From contig NZ_JACHMH010000001.1 of the NCBI RefSeq assembly GCF_014204915.1, positions 8,581,501-8,645,500 on the forward strand: DNA of 64,000 nucleotides. Direction: 5' to 3'. Below the pieces are notes generated by a model. That model had not been told where the DNA came from. It worked only from the letters and a program-made list of their open reading frames with translations, and ran no database searches. The stretch is from Crossiella cryophila. Lineage in GTDB: Bacteria > Actinomycetota > Actinomycetes > Mycobacteriales > Pseudonocardiaceae. The translations under genes were made by a program, and so were the position numbers. Position 1 is the stretch's first letter, and every line of letters starts with the position of its first letter. This document shows, in pieces, positions 45,263 to 53,577 of the stretch.

Positions 45263-46471
45263 TTACTTGGTGATCGGCTTGAACTTGACGATCTTGCCGC
45301 CCTCGACCTTGTACGACCAGACGGGCGTGTCGGTGAGTTCGCCGGTGGCGTCCCACTTGAACTTCTTGGTCAGGCCCTGGCCCTCGTAGTTCTTCACGAA
45401 GTCCAGCAGACCGGCCCGGTCCTTGAGGCCCTTGTCGATGCCCTTGAGCAGGATCGTCGCGGCGTCGTAGCCCTCGGCCGAGTAGGTCGACGGCTCCTTG
45501 CCGGAGAGCTGCTTGTAGGCGGTGGAGAACTCGGTGAAGGCGTCCGCGGGCACACACGGGCAGGTCAGGTACGCGCCCTCGGCGCCGTCCGCGCCGCCCT
45601 TGATGAACTCATCGTCCTTGGTGCCGTCCGGCGCCACGAACTTCGCCTTGATGCCCTCGTCGAACAGCTTGGAGGCCAGCGGGCCGCCCTCGGCGTAGTA
45701 GCCGGCGAAGAAGATGGCGTCCACGTTGGCGGACTTCAGCTTGCTCGCGGTGGCGGAGAACTCGCGCTGGTTGGTCTTGATCTGGTCCTCGCAGGTGACC
45801 TTCGACCCCAGCGCGCCCTTGATCGCGTCGGCCAGGCCGGTGCCGTACTCCGAGTCGTCCCTGATCACGCAGACCTTCTGCGCCTTCAGCTCCTCGGTGA
45901 GGAACTTGGCCGCGGCCGGACCCTGCACCGCGTCGTTGCCCAGCCCGCGGAAGAAGGTCTTCCAGCCGTTCTTGGTCAGGCCGGGGTTGGTCGCCGACGG
46001 CGTGATGGTGACCAGACCGGCCTCGTTGAAGGTGCCGCCGACGGCCTTGGACTCACCCGAGAACGGCATGCCGATCACCCCGACGATGGTGGTGTCGGTG
46101 ATCGCCTGGGTGACCACACCCGGCGCCTTGTCCGGGCTGCCCTCGGAGTCGTACTTCTTCAGGTTCACCTGGCAACCGGCGTTCGCGCTGTTGTGCTGGT
46201 TGATCGCCAGCTGCGCGCCGTTGAGGATGGCCTGGCCCAGCGCGGCGTTGCCGCCGTTGATGGTGCCGATGTAGGCGAGCGAGATGTTGCTGCACTTGGC
46301 GTTGCCGTCGCCGCGCGGGTCGGCCGCGTCACCCGGCTTGCCAGGGGCCGCCTGTCCGCCCGAGGTCTGCCCCCCGTTGCCCGTTGAACCGCTACCGCCT
46401 CCGCACCCTGCGACGGTGAGCGCGATAACGCTCGCAACCGCCAGGGTCCGCACGAGTCGTGCTCCAGACAC
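45263..46471 (-). CDS. livJ: Branched-chain amino acid-binding lipoprotein (LivJ/LivK type)
   Basis: 402 residues. The signal peptide ends in the lipobox VAGC (Cys23), followed by a Gly/Ser/Thr/Gln linker and a periplasmic-binding-protein type I fold (NISLAYIGTINGGNAALGQAILNGAQLAINQHN; GVIGMPFSGESKAVGGTFNEAGLVTITPSATNPGL). The GTG at 46471 is preferred over 46483 since GGAGG lies 6 bases before it and the signal peptide is then normal. It delivers ligand to LivHMGF. Confidence 0.93.
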   Translation of the reverse strand: MSGARLVRTLAVASVIALTVAGCGGGSGSTGNGGQTSGGQAAPGKPGDAADPRGDGNAKCSNISLAYIGTINGGNAALGQAILNGAQLAINQHNSANAGCQVNLKKYDSEGSPDKAPGVVTQAITDTTIVGVIGMPFSGESKAVGGTFNEAGLVTITPSATNPGLTKNGWKTFFRGLGNDAVQGPAAAKFLTEELKAQKVCVIRDDSEYGTGLADAIKGALGSKVTCEDQIKTNQREFSATASKLKSANVDAIFFAGYYAEGGPLASKLFDEGIKAKFVAPDGTKDDEFIKGGADGAEGAYLTCPCVPADAFTEFSTAYKQLSGKEPSTYSAEGYDAATILLKGIDKGLKDRAGLLDFVKNYEGQGLTKKFKWDATGELTDTPVWSYKVEGGKIVKFKPITK

Positions 46472-46741
46472 CCGTACCTCCACTTGCCCAATCCGCCACC
46501 GGCTGAACGGCGGCGGTGTCCCGTACCACTCCGGGACGTGGTTGGACCGGAAAGTAGCTGTCCGTTTCGTCTAAGCCCAGGGTCGCTACAGGAGCGTGTC
46601 CACATCGTGACGGTGGTGACGCACCGAACACGAAGCAGACCCGGTCAAGAAGAAACAAGATCCAAACGGGTGGTAACCCACCGTTTACATCACACTCCGG
46701 AGCAGGCCAACGGAGGGTGACCAGATGGGTTCACCGCGTGT

Positions 46742-47353
46742 TCAGTTCAGGTTGTCCAGCACGGCGTCCGCGACGGCCTTCATGGTGGTCCGGCGGTCCA
46801 TGGCGGTGCGCTGGATCCAGCGGAACGCCTCCGGCTCGGAGAGCCCCTGCTTGGTCATCAGCAGCCCCTTGGCCCGCTCGATGGCCTTGCGCGTCTCCAG
46901 GCGTTCGGTGAGCCCGGCGACCTCGTTCTCCAGCGCGCTCAGCTCGGCGAACCGGGAGACGGCCAGCTCGATGGCAGGCACCAGGTCCCGCTTGGCGAAC
47001 GGCTTGACCAGGTAGGCCATCGCCCCGGCGTCGCGGGCGCGTTCGACCAGCTCACGCTGGCTGAAGGCGGTCAGGATGACCACCGGCGCGATCCGCTCCC
47101 TGGCGATCTCGCCCGCGGCCTCGATGCCGTCCTTCTTGGGCATCTTGACGTCCATGATGACCAGGTCCGGCCGCAGCTCACCGGCCAGCTCGACGGCCCG
47201 TTCGCCGTCTCCGGCCTCGCCGACGACCTCGTAGCCCTCCTCGCGGAGCATCTCCACCAGGTCGAGGCGGATGAGCGCCTCGTCCTCGGCGACGAGCACG
47301 CGGCGCTGGACGGGGGCGGCCTGTTCCTGGGCCTCGGCAGCCGGCTGGGTCAC
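46742..47353 (-). CDS. pdtaR: ANTAR-domain response regulator PdtaR
   Basis: 203 residues. Receiver domain with EDE near residue 24, phospho-acceptor Asp68 (LVIMDVKMPKKDGIEAAGEI), Thr/Lys (TAFSQ, VKPFAKRDL), then an RNA-binding ANTAR domain (about 140-200: LETRKAIERAKGLLMTKQGLSEPEAFRWIQRTAMD). ANTAR proteins act as RNA-binding antiterminators. The GTG start has GGAGG 6 bases upstream. Synteny with Rv1626 supports the name; the cognate kinase PdtaS is not in the window. Confidence 0.93.
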   Translation of the reverse strand: MTQPAAEAQEQAAPVQRRVLVAEDEALIRLDLVEMLREEGYEVVGEAGDGERAVELAGELRPDLVIMDVKMPKKDGIEAAGEIARERIAPVVILTAFSQRELVERARDAGAMAYLVKPFAKRDLVPAIELAVSRFAELSALENEVAGLTERLETRKAIERAKGLLMTKQGLSEPEAFRWIQRTAMDRRTTMKAVADAVLDNLN

Positions 47354-47529
47354 CGGGGTCCTCCTGCGGTCTCGGCACTGCACTGAACGCGAAACCGCAG
47401 CTTACCTGTGCCCCCGAGACGACTTTGTGAACGCGGCAGGTGATCGGTGTGACATTCCACGCCGCGAGCCCCGCGCCCCCGCTGGCCGCTTCCGGACTGT
47501 CCGCCCCCGGACACCCGCGAGGCCCCCAC

Positions 47530-48411
47530 TCACCCTCCTCCGGCGGGCGTCACCGCCCCGACCCGCCGCCGCGTGCCGCGGGCGAAGGCGAACGCGGCCA
47601 CCGCGGTCGGGAAGTTCATCACGATCCCGTAGACCGCGGCCGGGATCGCCAGCACCGGACTGCCCAGCACCACCGTGGCCACCGCGATGGCCAGCACCCC
47701 GTTGTGGATGCCGATCTCCATGGCGGAGGCGATCGCCTGCTCCCTGGGCACCCGGAACACCCTCGGCACCAGGTACCCGATCACCAGGCAGCACACGCAG
47801 AAAGCCAGCGCCCACAACCCAACCCCGCCCAGGTGGGCCAGGAACACCGTCCACTGCGTCACCACCGCGGTGGTGACCACGATCGCCAGCACCAGCACCG
47901 CCGCGATCTTGACCCACCCCGCCACCCGCACCGCGAACGCGCTGAACCGATGCCGCACCCACATCCCCAGTGCCACCGGCACCAGCACGGTCGCGAACAC
48001 CTGCACCAGCTTGTCCGCCTGGAACCCGATCTCCTTGCCGGCGCCCAGGAAATAGGTCATCGACAGGTCGACCACGATCGGCAGCGTGGCCAGCGCCAGC
48101 ACCGAGTTCAACGCCGTCACCGCGATGTTCAGGGCGACATCCCCACCCGCGAGATGGCTGAACAAACTCGCCGAACTCCCACCCGGCGAGGCCGCCAGCA
48201 ACATCGCCCCCACCGCCAGCTCGGCCGGCAGCCCGAACGCCAGCACCAGCCCGAAACCCACCACCGGCAACACCAGCATCTGGCAGGCCAAGGTGATCAC
48301 CGCGGCCCGCGGCGACCGCGCCACCCGCCGCAGGTCCACCCCCGTCAACGTCAGGCCCAGCCCGAACATCACCAGCGCCAGCGCCACCGGCAGGAACATC
48401 GAGAACGACAC
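47530..48411 (-). CDS. Bile acid:sodium symporter family transporter
   Basis: 293 residues, nine or ten membrane helices. The family marks are FGLGLTLTGVDLRRVARSP, ASPGGSSASLFSHLAGGDVALNI (the first broken-helix crossover) and SAMEIGIHNGVLAIAVA (the second). This is the SBF/BASS group, which in bacteria carries organic anions or sterols with Na+. Substrate unknown. GTG start. The same-strand pdtaR gene starts 176 bp downstream of its stop. Confidence 0.9.
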   Translation of the reverse strand: MSFSMFLPVALALVMFGLGLTLTGVDLRRVARSPRAAVITLACQMLVLPVVGFGLVLAFGLPAELAVGAMLLAASPGGSSASLFSHLAGGDVALNIAVTALNSVLALATLPIVVDLSMTYFLGAGKEIGFQADKLVQVFATVLVPVALGMWVRHRFSAFAVRVAGWVKIAAVLVLAIVVTTAVVTQWTVFLAHLGGVGLWALAFCVCCLVIGYLVPRVFRVPREQAIASAMEIGIHNGVLAIAVATVVLGSPVLAIPAAVYGIVMNFPTAVAAFAFARGTRRRVGAVTPAGGG

Positions 48412-48479
48412 GCGAACTCCTCGCCAACCCCAGGAAAGCCAAGATCACCCGCCCAGACCGTACGTCAGCCCCCCACGGC

Positions 48480-48941
48480 TCAGGGCAGGGTCACCGGGCC
48501 ACCCACGTTGGCGATGATGCGGCGCAACACCCGCAACGCGGCGACGTAGTCCGCGTCGCTGACCCCCTCGTGCAACCGGCGCCGGATCCCCACCGCGAGT
48601 TCGGCCAGCCGCGCCCGCCCGTCATACCCGGCCTCGGTCAGCGTGAGCCGTCCGCCGTCCCCCAGCACGATCCACCCCTTGTCGAGGAGATCGTCCAGCA
48701 CCGCCGGATAGGTCGACACCTCCCCGATCTGCGGTGTCAGGTACTGCCGCAGGAAGTCGGTGACCTCGGTTCTGGTCATCCCACCCTCGCGACTGGCCAG
48801 GGCGTTGAGCGTCATCCGGTGCCGCTGGGTCACGCCCAGGGTGCTGTCGGTCTCGCGGATGTGCCGGATGACCACTTCATGCGCGAGTCCGGTCCAGTAG
48901 CCGACCGGCTGCCGCGCGAGTTCCGCATCGTCAGGTTCCAT
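48480..48941 (-). CDS. MarR-like winged-helix regulator
   Basis: 153 residues. It has the helical/winged shape of MarR proteins: VGYWTGLAHEVVIRHIRETDSTLGVTQRHRMTLNALA, a helix-turn-helix near LTPQIGEVSTYPAVLDDLLDKGWI, and the wing LTLTEAGYDGRARLAELA. The fit is looser than for canonical MarR, so other small wHTH groups are possible. The ATG at 48941 follows GGTGG; the HD-domain gene is divergent from it. It may control that gene. Confidence 0.75.
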   Translation of the reverse strand: MEPDDAELARQPVGYWTGLAHEVVIRHIRETDSTLGVTQRHRMTLNALASREGGMTRTEVTDFLRQYLTPQIGEVSTYPAVLDDLLDKGWIVLGDGGRLTLTEAGYDGRARLAELAVGIRRRLHEGVSDADYVAALRVLRRIIANVGGPVTLP

Positions 48942-49032
48942 GCCACCAGACGCTAAAAGCTCAAGCATGCTGGAGGTCAACCCACCGGAGCCCGGCCACC
49001 GCGCGCCGGACAGCCGAGCAGCTGGAGGTCTG

Positions 49033-49710
49033 ATGATCAGCCGAGCGACCGCGCTGGACACGGTTGCCGAATGGGAGCGGGACAACGCCGCGGATCTGGT
49101 CAAAGCCGCCGGCGAGACAGCTGCCCAACTCCTGACCCCACTTGAGCGGCGCTGGCGGCACGTGCGCGGGGTGGCCGCCCGAGCGGCGGAAATCAGTGGC
49201 GCGGTTCGCCGGGACGGGGACTCCGACGCGCACAATCAGGCGGCGGCGAAGCTGCTCGTCGCCTCCGCCTGGCTGCACGACATCGGGTACTCCCCGGGAC
49301 TGGTCGCCTCCCGCCTGCATGCCGTGGACGGCGCGGAATACCTGGCGGAGCGGGGCTTTCCACCGAAGCTGGTGAACCTGGTGGCGCACCACTCAGGCGC
49401 ACGGTTCGAGGCCGTCGAACGCGGGCTCGGGCACCTGATGGCGCGCTATCCGTTCGAGGATGACGAGTTCTCCGACGCGCTGACGACCGCGGATCTGACC
49501 ACCGGCCCGGACGGCCAGTACCTCTCCTACACCGATCGGATCGACGAGGTTCTCACCCGATACGCGCCAGGCGACCCGGTGCACGAGTTCTGGCTGAAGG
49601 CCCGCCCCGTCATCGGCGAGGCCATCACGCGGACCGAACGGCGAACTGGAACTCAGCGCGGTCAGGGCAATGCGCGGCCGGTTCCGGAATTCAATCCATC
49701 AGCAATATGA
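49033..49710 (+). CDS. HD-domain metal-dependent phosphohydrolase
   Basis: 225 residues. The HD signature is visible: His43 in RRWRHVRGVAARAAEI, and His82-Asp83 in ASAWLHDIGYSPGL, then VAHHSGARFEA and DALTTADLTTGPDG with the last Asp. Fold and order fit small HD/HDIG phosphohydrolases acting on nucleotides or cyclic dinucleotides; the substrate is not defined. The ATG at 49033 has GGAGG 5 bases upstream. Confidence 0.88.
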   Translation: MISRATALDTVAEWERDNAADLVKAAGETAAQLLTPLERRWRHVRGVAARAAEISGAVRRDGDSDAHNQAAAKLLVASAWLHDIGYSPGLVASRLHAVDGAEYLAERGFPPKLVNLVAHHSGARFEAVERGLGHLMARYPFEDDEFSDALTTADLTTGPDGQYLSYTDRIDEVLTRYAPGDPVHEFWLKARPVIGEAITRTERRTGTQRGQGNARPVPEFNPSAI

Positions 49711-49775
49711 TGACCCCGTCTTATGATGCATGAGGGTGAAATTTCTCGACACCAAGCAGCCCATGCCGGACAGTC

Positions 49776-49820
49776 AAATGAGCGCGACTCCCTGCGAACA
49801 ACCCCCTGTCGCGCTCATTT
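49776..49820. promoter_or_regulatory. Perfect 13-bp inverted repeat upstream of the secreted dioxygenase gene
   Basis: AAATGAGCGCGAC (49776-49788) and its exact complement (49808-49820) flank a 19-base loop. It lies 24 bp before the dioxygenase start and 66 bp after the HD gene stop. It may be a terminator for the HD gene or an operator/leader element for the dioxygenase. The flanking DNA is relatively AT-rich. Confidence 0.65.
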
Positions 49821-49844
49821 ACCCTGCTCCCAAAAGGAAATCCC

Positions 49845-50612
49845 ATGCATGACGACGATGAGCCGATCGGCCGGGTACTCGGCAGACGGCAGGCGTTGAT
49901 TCTGCTCGGTGCCGCGGGTGCCACACTCACGGTCGCGGGATCCGCCATGGCCAGTCCCACCACCTTCGTCGCGGACGCACCCGAGGTCTGCTCACTGGAC
50001 TGTGTGGTCAAGCCAGAGCAGATGGAGGGCCCCTACTTCGTGGACGAGCGGCTCAACCGCTCCGACATCCGCACCGAACCGGCCACTGGCCGACCGGTGC
50101 CCGGCACCGCGCTGACGATCAACTTCACCATCCAGCAGATTCGCCAGCAGCAATGCACTCCACTACCGGGAGCGATGGTCGACCTCTGGCAGTGCGACGC
50201 GTTCGGCCTGTACTCCGATATCCCGTCCCAAGGCAGTTCCGGCCGCCGATTCCTGCGTGGTTACCAGAACACCGACCAGGCGGGCGCGGCCCGATTCATC
50301 ACCATTCTGCCCGGCTGGTACACGGGTCGCACACTGCACATCCATATCAAAATCCGCACCATCGGCACCAACGGCCGACCGTACGAATTCACCTCGCAGC
50401 TGTACTTCACCCCCGAGTTCGGCGCGGCCTATCTGCGGACCGAACCGTACCTGCGGCGAGGTCCGGCGAACACCACCAACAACCGGGACTCGATCTACCG
50501 CAACGGCGGCGCCCAGATGCTGCTGCGCCCGCAACAGGCCGGTACCGGCTACACCGCGGACTTCGCGATCGGCCTCGACCTGTCCAACATCCAGGTCGGT
50601 CGGCCCGACTAG
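49845..50612 (+). CDS. Exported intradiol ring-cleavage dioxygenase-like protein
   Basis: 255 residues. A twin-arginine type signal (RR at 14-15, then LILLGAAGATLTVAG, cleavage after AMA near 36) predicts export of a folded, metal-containing protein. The dioxygenase domain shows GPYFVDERL, DLWQCDAFGLYS (Tyr123), PGWYTGRTLHIHIKI (Tyr159, His165, His167), giving the two Tyr and two His iron ligands of the family. Most intradiol enzymes are cytoplasmic; secreted forms occur in actinomycetes (lignin or catechol chemistry) and in fungi. AAAAGGAAAT precedes the ATG. Confidence 0.9.
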   Translation: MHDDDEPIGRVLGRRQALILLGAAGATLTVAGSAMASPTTFVADAPEVCSLDCVVKPEQMEGPYFVDERLNRSDIRTEPATGRPVPGTALTINFTIQQIRQQQCTPLPGAMVDLWQCDAFGLYSDIPSQGSSGRRFLRGYQNTDQAGAARFITILPGWYTGRTLHIHIKIRTIGTNGRPYEFTSQLYFTPEFGAAYLRTEPYLRRGPANTTNNRDSIYRNGGAQMLLRPQQAGTGYTADFAIGLDLSNIQVGRPD

Positions 50613-50648
50613 GCGCGACAGGTGGCGGAACACCCCTGCGACAAGATC

Positions 50649-50681
50649 AGCCCCTGACCGGGTTTTGCCTGGTCAGGGGCT
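50649..50681. terminator. Bidirectional hairpin terminator
   Basis: AGCCCCTGACC and its perfect complement (11-bp stem, 11-base loop) lie 36 bp after the dioxygenase stop and about 20 bp beyond the 3' end of the opposing tRNA gene. A short GTTCTGT follows on the plus strand. Confidence 0.8.
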
Positions 50682-50699
50682 GTTCTGTACTGCACAAGG

Positions 50700-50773
50700 T
50701 GCCCCGGGTGGGAGTCGAACCCACACTGGACGGATTTTGAGTCCGCTGCCTCTGCCGGTTGGGCTACCGGGGC
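50700..50773 (-). tRNA. tRNA with anticodon CAA (Leu), short variable arm
   Basis: Cloverleaf read on the minus strand: acceptor GCCCCGG/CCGGGGC with discriminator A, D arm GCC...GGC, anticodon stem GCGGA/TCCGT with loop CTCAAAA (anticodon CAA, codon UUG), a 5-base variable region and T arm GTGGG-TTCGACT-CCCAC. Size is 74 bases. Ordinary tRNA-Leu carries a long variable arm and is about 85 bases, so this is class-I-shaped. CCA is not encoded. I cannot run a tRNA model, but the fold is complete. Confidence 0.88.
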
Positions 50774-50803
50774 CTTCTTTCTGGGCACAAGCACCATACG
50801 CGA

Positions 50804-51751
50804 TCACCGCCGCACCTCGTTGACGGGGTCACCTGGCGGGTCGGCGTCAGCAGGGATCGGGCGCCGCCTGCTGAGCCGCCCGTGCGCGGCCAGGATGCCC
50901 AGCAGCACCAGGGCCGCGCCCACGGGCTGGTGCCAGGCGACGGGTTCGGCCAGGACCAGCACACCCAGCAGTACGCCGACCACGGGCGTCACGTAGGTCA
51001 CCGCGGCCGCGTTGGTGGCGCCCCAGTCGCGCACCACCGCGGTGTTCCAGACGTAGGCCAGGCCGGTGCCGACCGCGCCCAGCGCGATCATGCTCAGCAG
51101 CACCGGCGGGGACAGATTCCCTGGTGTGCCAAGGAAGGGGGTGGTCAGCAGCATGAGCACGGCGCCGATGGTGACCTGGATGAAGGCCATGGTCACCGCG
51201 GGTACGTCCCGGTCGCCGAGGAAGCGGCGCAGGTAGACGAAGGCCAGGCCGTAGCTGGTGGTGGCGCCCAGGCAGGCGAGCTGGGCTGGCAGGTCGCCGG
51301 TGAGGTCGGCGGTGAACGGGCCGATGATCACCAGTACTCCGGCGAAACCGAGCAGCAGGCCGGTGAGGCGGTTCCTGGTGAGGCGTTCGGTGCGTAGCAA
51401 CGCGGCGGCGAAGGCGGTGGTCGCGAGGGGGGTGGTGGCGTTGTAGATGCTGGCCAGGCCGGAGGACAGCCGGGTCTCGGCCCAGGCGAAGAGCAGGAAC
51501 GGCAGCACGCAGAGCAGCACCGAGACCACGGCCAGGTGCGCCCACAGCCTCAGCTCGCGCGGGATCGATTGGCGGGTGGCCAGTACCAGCACGCCGAGGG
51601 TGAGCGCGCCCAGCAGCAGCCGTCCGGCCACGATCTGCGCCGGGCTCAGCTCGGTGAGCGCGATCTTGATGAACAGGAAGCTGGACCCCCAGGCCAGGGC
51701 CAGCAGGCCGAACTGGACCGGGGTGCCCAGCCGGGCTCGGGTGATCGGCAC
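50804..51751 (-). CDS. EamA-family (DMT superfamily) transporter
   Basis: 315 residues with ten predicted membrane helices in two EamA repeats: LALAWGSSFLFIKIALTELSPAQIV at the start and LALVLLGILAAHG near the end. The family exports amino acids, nucleobases or drugs; the substrate is not predictable. GTG start. The last 20 residues are charged and cytoplasmic. Confidence 0.88.
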   Translation of the reverse strand: MPITRARLGTPVQFGLLALAWGSSFLFIKIALTELSPAQIVAGRLLLGALTLGVLVLATRQSIPRELRLWAHLAVVSVLLCVLPFLLFAWAETRLSSGLASIYNATTPLATTAFAAALLRTERLTRNRLTGLLLGFAGVLVIIGPFTADLTGDLPAQLACLGATTSYGLAFVYLRRFLGDRDVPAVTMAFIQVTIGAVLMLLTTPFLGTPGNLSPPVLLSMIALGAVGTGLAYVWNTAVVRDWGATNAAAVTYVTPVVGVLLGVLVLAEPVAWHQPVGAALVLLGILAAHGRLSRRRPIPADADPPGDPVNEVRR

Positions 51752-51854
51752 GCTGCTCCCTCCGCGGCACCCGGCGGTTGTGCCGGGGCCGGGAGGGAGT
51801 CAACCCGCCGCGGGGGCGGGCTGTCCGGCGGGAATCAGACCGCGAGCCGGCGGC

Positions 51855-52820
51855 TCACAGGCCGCCGAGGAACTCCAGCAGCGCCTTGTTGACCTCGTCC
51901 GGGCGCTCCTGCTGGGTCCAGTGCCCGCAACCGGGCAGGTCGACCACGCCGCGCAGGTCGGGCAGGATCTTCGGCAGCACCTGGTCCATGAACTCCGGCG
52001 GGTAGAAGGCGCGCACCAGGTCCCGGTCGCCGCTGAGGTAGAGCGCGGGCGCGGTGATCCGGGCGTTCTGCCAGGGCGCGGTCAGCTCCCAGTTGCGGTC
52101 GATGTTGCGGTACCAGTTCAGGCCGCCGGTGAAGCCGTTGCGCTGGTACTGCTCGGTGTAGGCGTCGATGTCGGCCTCGGTGACCCAGCCCGGCAGCGTC
52201 TCCGGATCGGGCATCGCGGCCAGGAACCCGCCCGCCTGGGCCAGCGGGGCCGCGGCCGGGTTGGCGCCCTCGCCGGAGGTGGCGGCCAGGGTCTTGCGGA
52301 AGGCGCCGCGGATATCGGAGTTCAGCTCGGCGTCGGCGACACCCGGTTCCTGGAAGTAGATCTGGTAGAAGCCGTCGCCGAAGCGCTCGCGCGCGGCGAC
52401 CAGCGGCGGCACCGGGCCGCGCGGGCCGGGCGCCACGCTGAGTCCGGCCACGCCGCGGACCAGGTCCGGCCGCAGCATGGCGGTGTGCCAGGCGACCGGG
52501 CCGCCCCAGTCGTGCCCGACCACCACGGCCTGCTTGTGGCCGAGCGCCTCGATCAGGCCGACCACGTCGCCGACCAGGTGGAAGATCGAGTAAGCGTCCA
52601 CATCGGACGGTTGGTCGGTGCCGCCGTAGCCACGCTGGTCCGGCGCGACCACGTGGTAGCCGGCCGCGGCCAGCGGTTCGAACTGGTGCCGCCAGGAGTA
52701 CCAGCTCTCCGGGAAGCCGTGCAGCAGCAGCACGAGCGGGCCCTCGCCCTGCTCGGCGATGTGCATGGTGATGCCGTTGACGGACACTTCACGGTGCTGT
52801 GGCAACGAGATTCCCCTCAT
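51855..52820 (-). CDS. Epoxide-hydrolase-type alpha/beta hydrolase
   Basis: 321 residues. HGFPESW (34-40) provides the oxyanion hole, Asp104 in VVVGHDWGGPVAW is the nucleophile, and His300 in GCGHWTQQE is the catalytic base. An Asp nucleophile after GHxWGG and the PESWYSWRHQ phrase identify the epoxide hydrolase/haloalkane-type branch. The start ATG overlaps the TetR stop (ATGA), which puts it third in an operon with an FAD monooxygenase: epoxidation followed by opening is a plausible sequence. Confidence 0.9.
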   Translation of the reverse strand: MRGISLPQHREVSVNGITMHIAEQGEGPLVLLLHGFPESWYSWRHQFEPLAAAGYHVVAPDQRGYGGTDQPSDVDAYSIFHLVGDVVGLIEALGHKQAVVVGHDWGGPVAWHTAMLRPDLVRGVAGLSVAPGPRGPVPPLVAARERFGDGFYQIYFQEPGVADAELNSDIRGAFRKTLAATSGEGANPAAAPLAQAGGFLAAMPDPETLPGWVTEADIDAYTEQYQRNGFTGGLNWYRNIDRNWELTAPWQNARITAPALYLSGDRDLVRAFYPPEFMDQVLPKILPDLRGVVDLPGCGHWTQQERPDEVNKALLEFLGGL

Positions 52821-53527
52821 TCCGTATTCGTGACGATGGTGGCCAGCACGGCCGCTCGTCGTTCGTGCAGCAGGGTCAGGCCGATCTCGGCGGTGGCGCG
52901 GACCTCCGCCGCGGTGGCGGTCTCCTGGCCCAGCAACGCGGTCACCGCGGTGGCCAGCACGGCCGTGGGATCGGCGACCTCGACCTCGGTCAGCGCGTGC
53001 GGGTGCGCGGCCACCTGGAAGAACCCGGCGGTCATCGCCCGCAGCGCGTACGCCTGCTCGTCCAGTGGCCAGTCGGCGCGGGCCAGGTGGTGCTCCCGCC
53101 ACACCGGCAGCACCGCGTACATCAGCGCGCCGGGGCCGAGTGCGCTGATGAGTTCGGTGCTGCGCGGGTGCTCGGCCAGGATGCCGAGCATCTCCACGTC
53201 ACCGGTCTGCAGCGCGCGCACGATCGGGCGGTCCAGCGCGACCTGGACCAGCCGGGGGACCAGCCGGTGCGGGCGGGCGTTGTCCGGATCGCCGGTGAAG
53301 TTCTCGATGAACTCGTCAACCACTTCCAGGAAGTCCCTGGCGAACAGCCCGACGAACAGGTCCTCCTTGGTGCCCCAGTACAGGTACACCGTGCCCTTGC
53401 CGACGTGCGCCTTCTCCGCGATCTCGGCGATCGTGACGCCCTTGACCCCGCGCCGCAGCAACAACTCCCTGGCCACACCGAGGATGCGGGCGGCCTTCCC
53501 CGAGTCGTGTTCGACCAGTTGAGCCAT
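52817..53527 (-). CDS. TetR-family regulator
   Basis: 236 residues. HTH at about 15-58 (LGVARELLLRRGVKGVTIAEIA, AHVGKGTVYLYWGTKEDLFVG), helical ligand domain after. The start is fixed by MAQLVEHDS at 53527; the long open frame upstream is antisense to the monooxygenase gene. Second gene in an operon, between the FAD monooxygenase and the hydrolase. It probably binds the inverted repeat at 54819. Confidence 0.92.
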   Translation of the reverse strand: MAQLVEHDSGKAARILGVARELLLRRGVKGVTIAEIAEKAHVGKGTVYLYWGTKEDLFVGLFARDFLEVVDEFIENFTGDPDNARPHRLVPRLVQVALDRPIVRALQTGDVEMLGILAEHPRSTELISALGPGALMYAVLPVWREHHLARADWPLDEQAYALRAMTAGFFQVAAHPHALTEVEVADPTAVLATAVTALLGQETATAAEVRATAEIGLTLLHERRAAVLATIVTNTE

Positions 53528-53577
53528 GACCGATCCCTTTCCCCAGCCCGACCGCCCGCGACCGCGGGCCAAGACCA

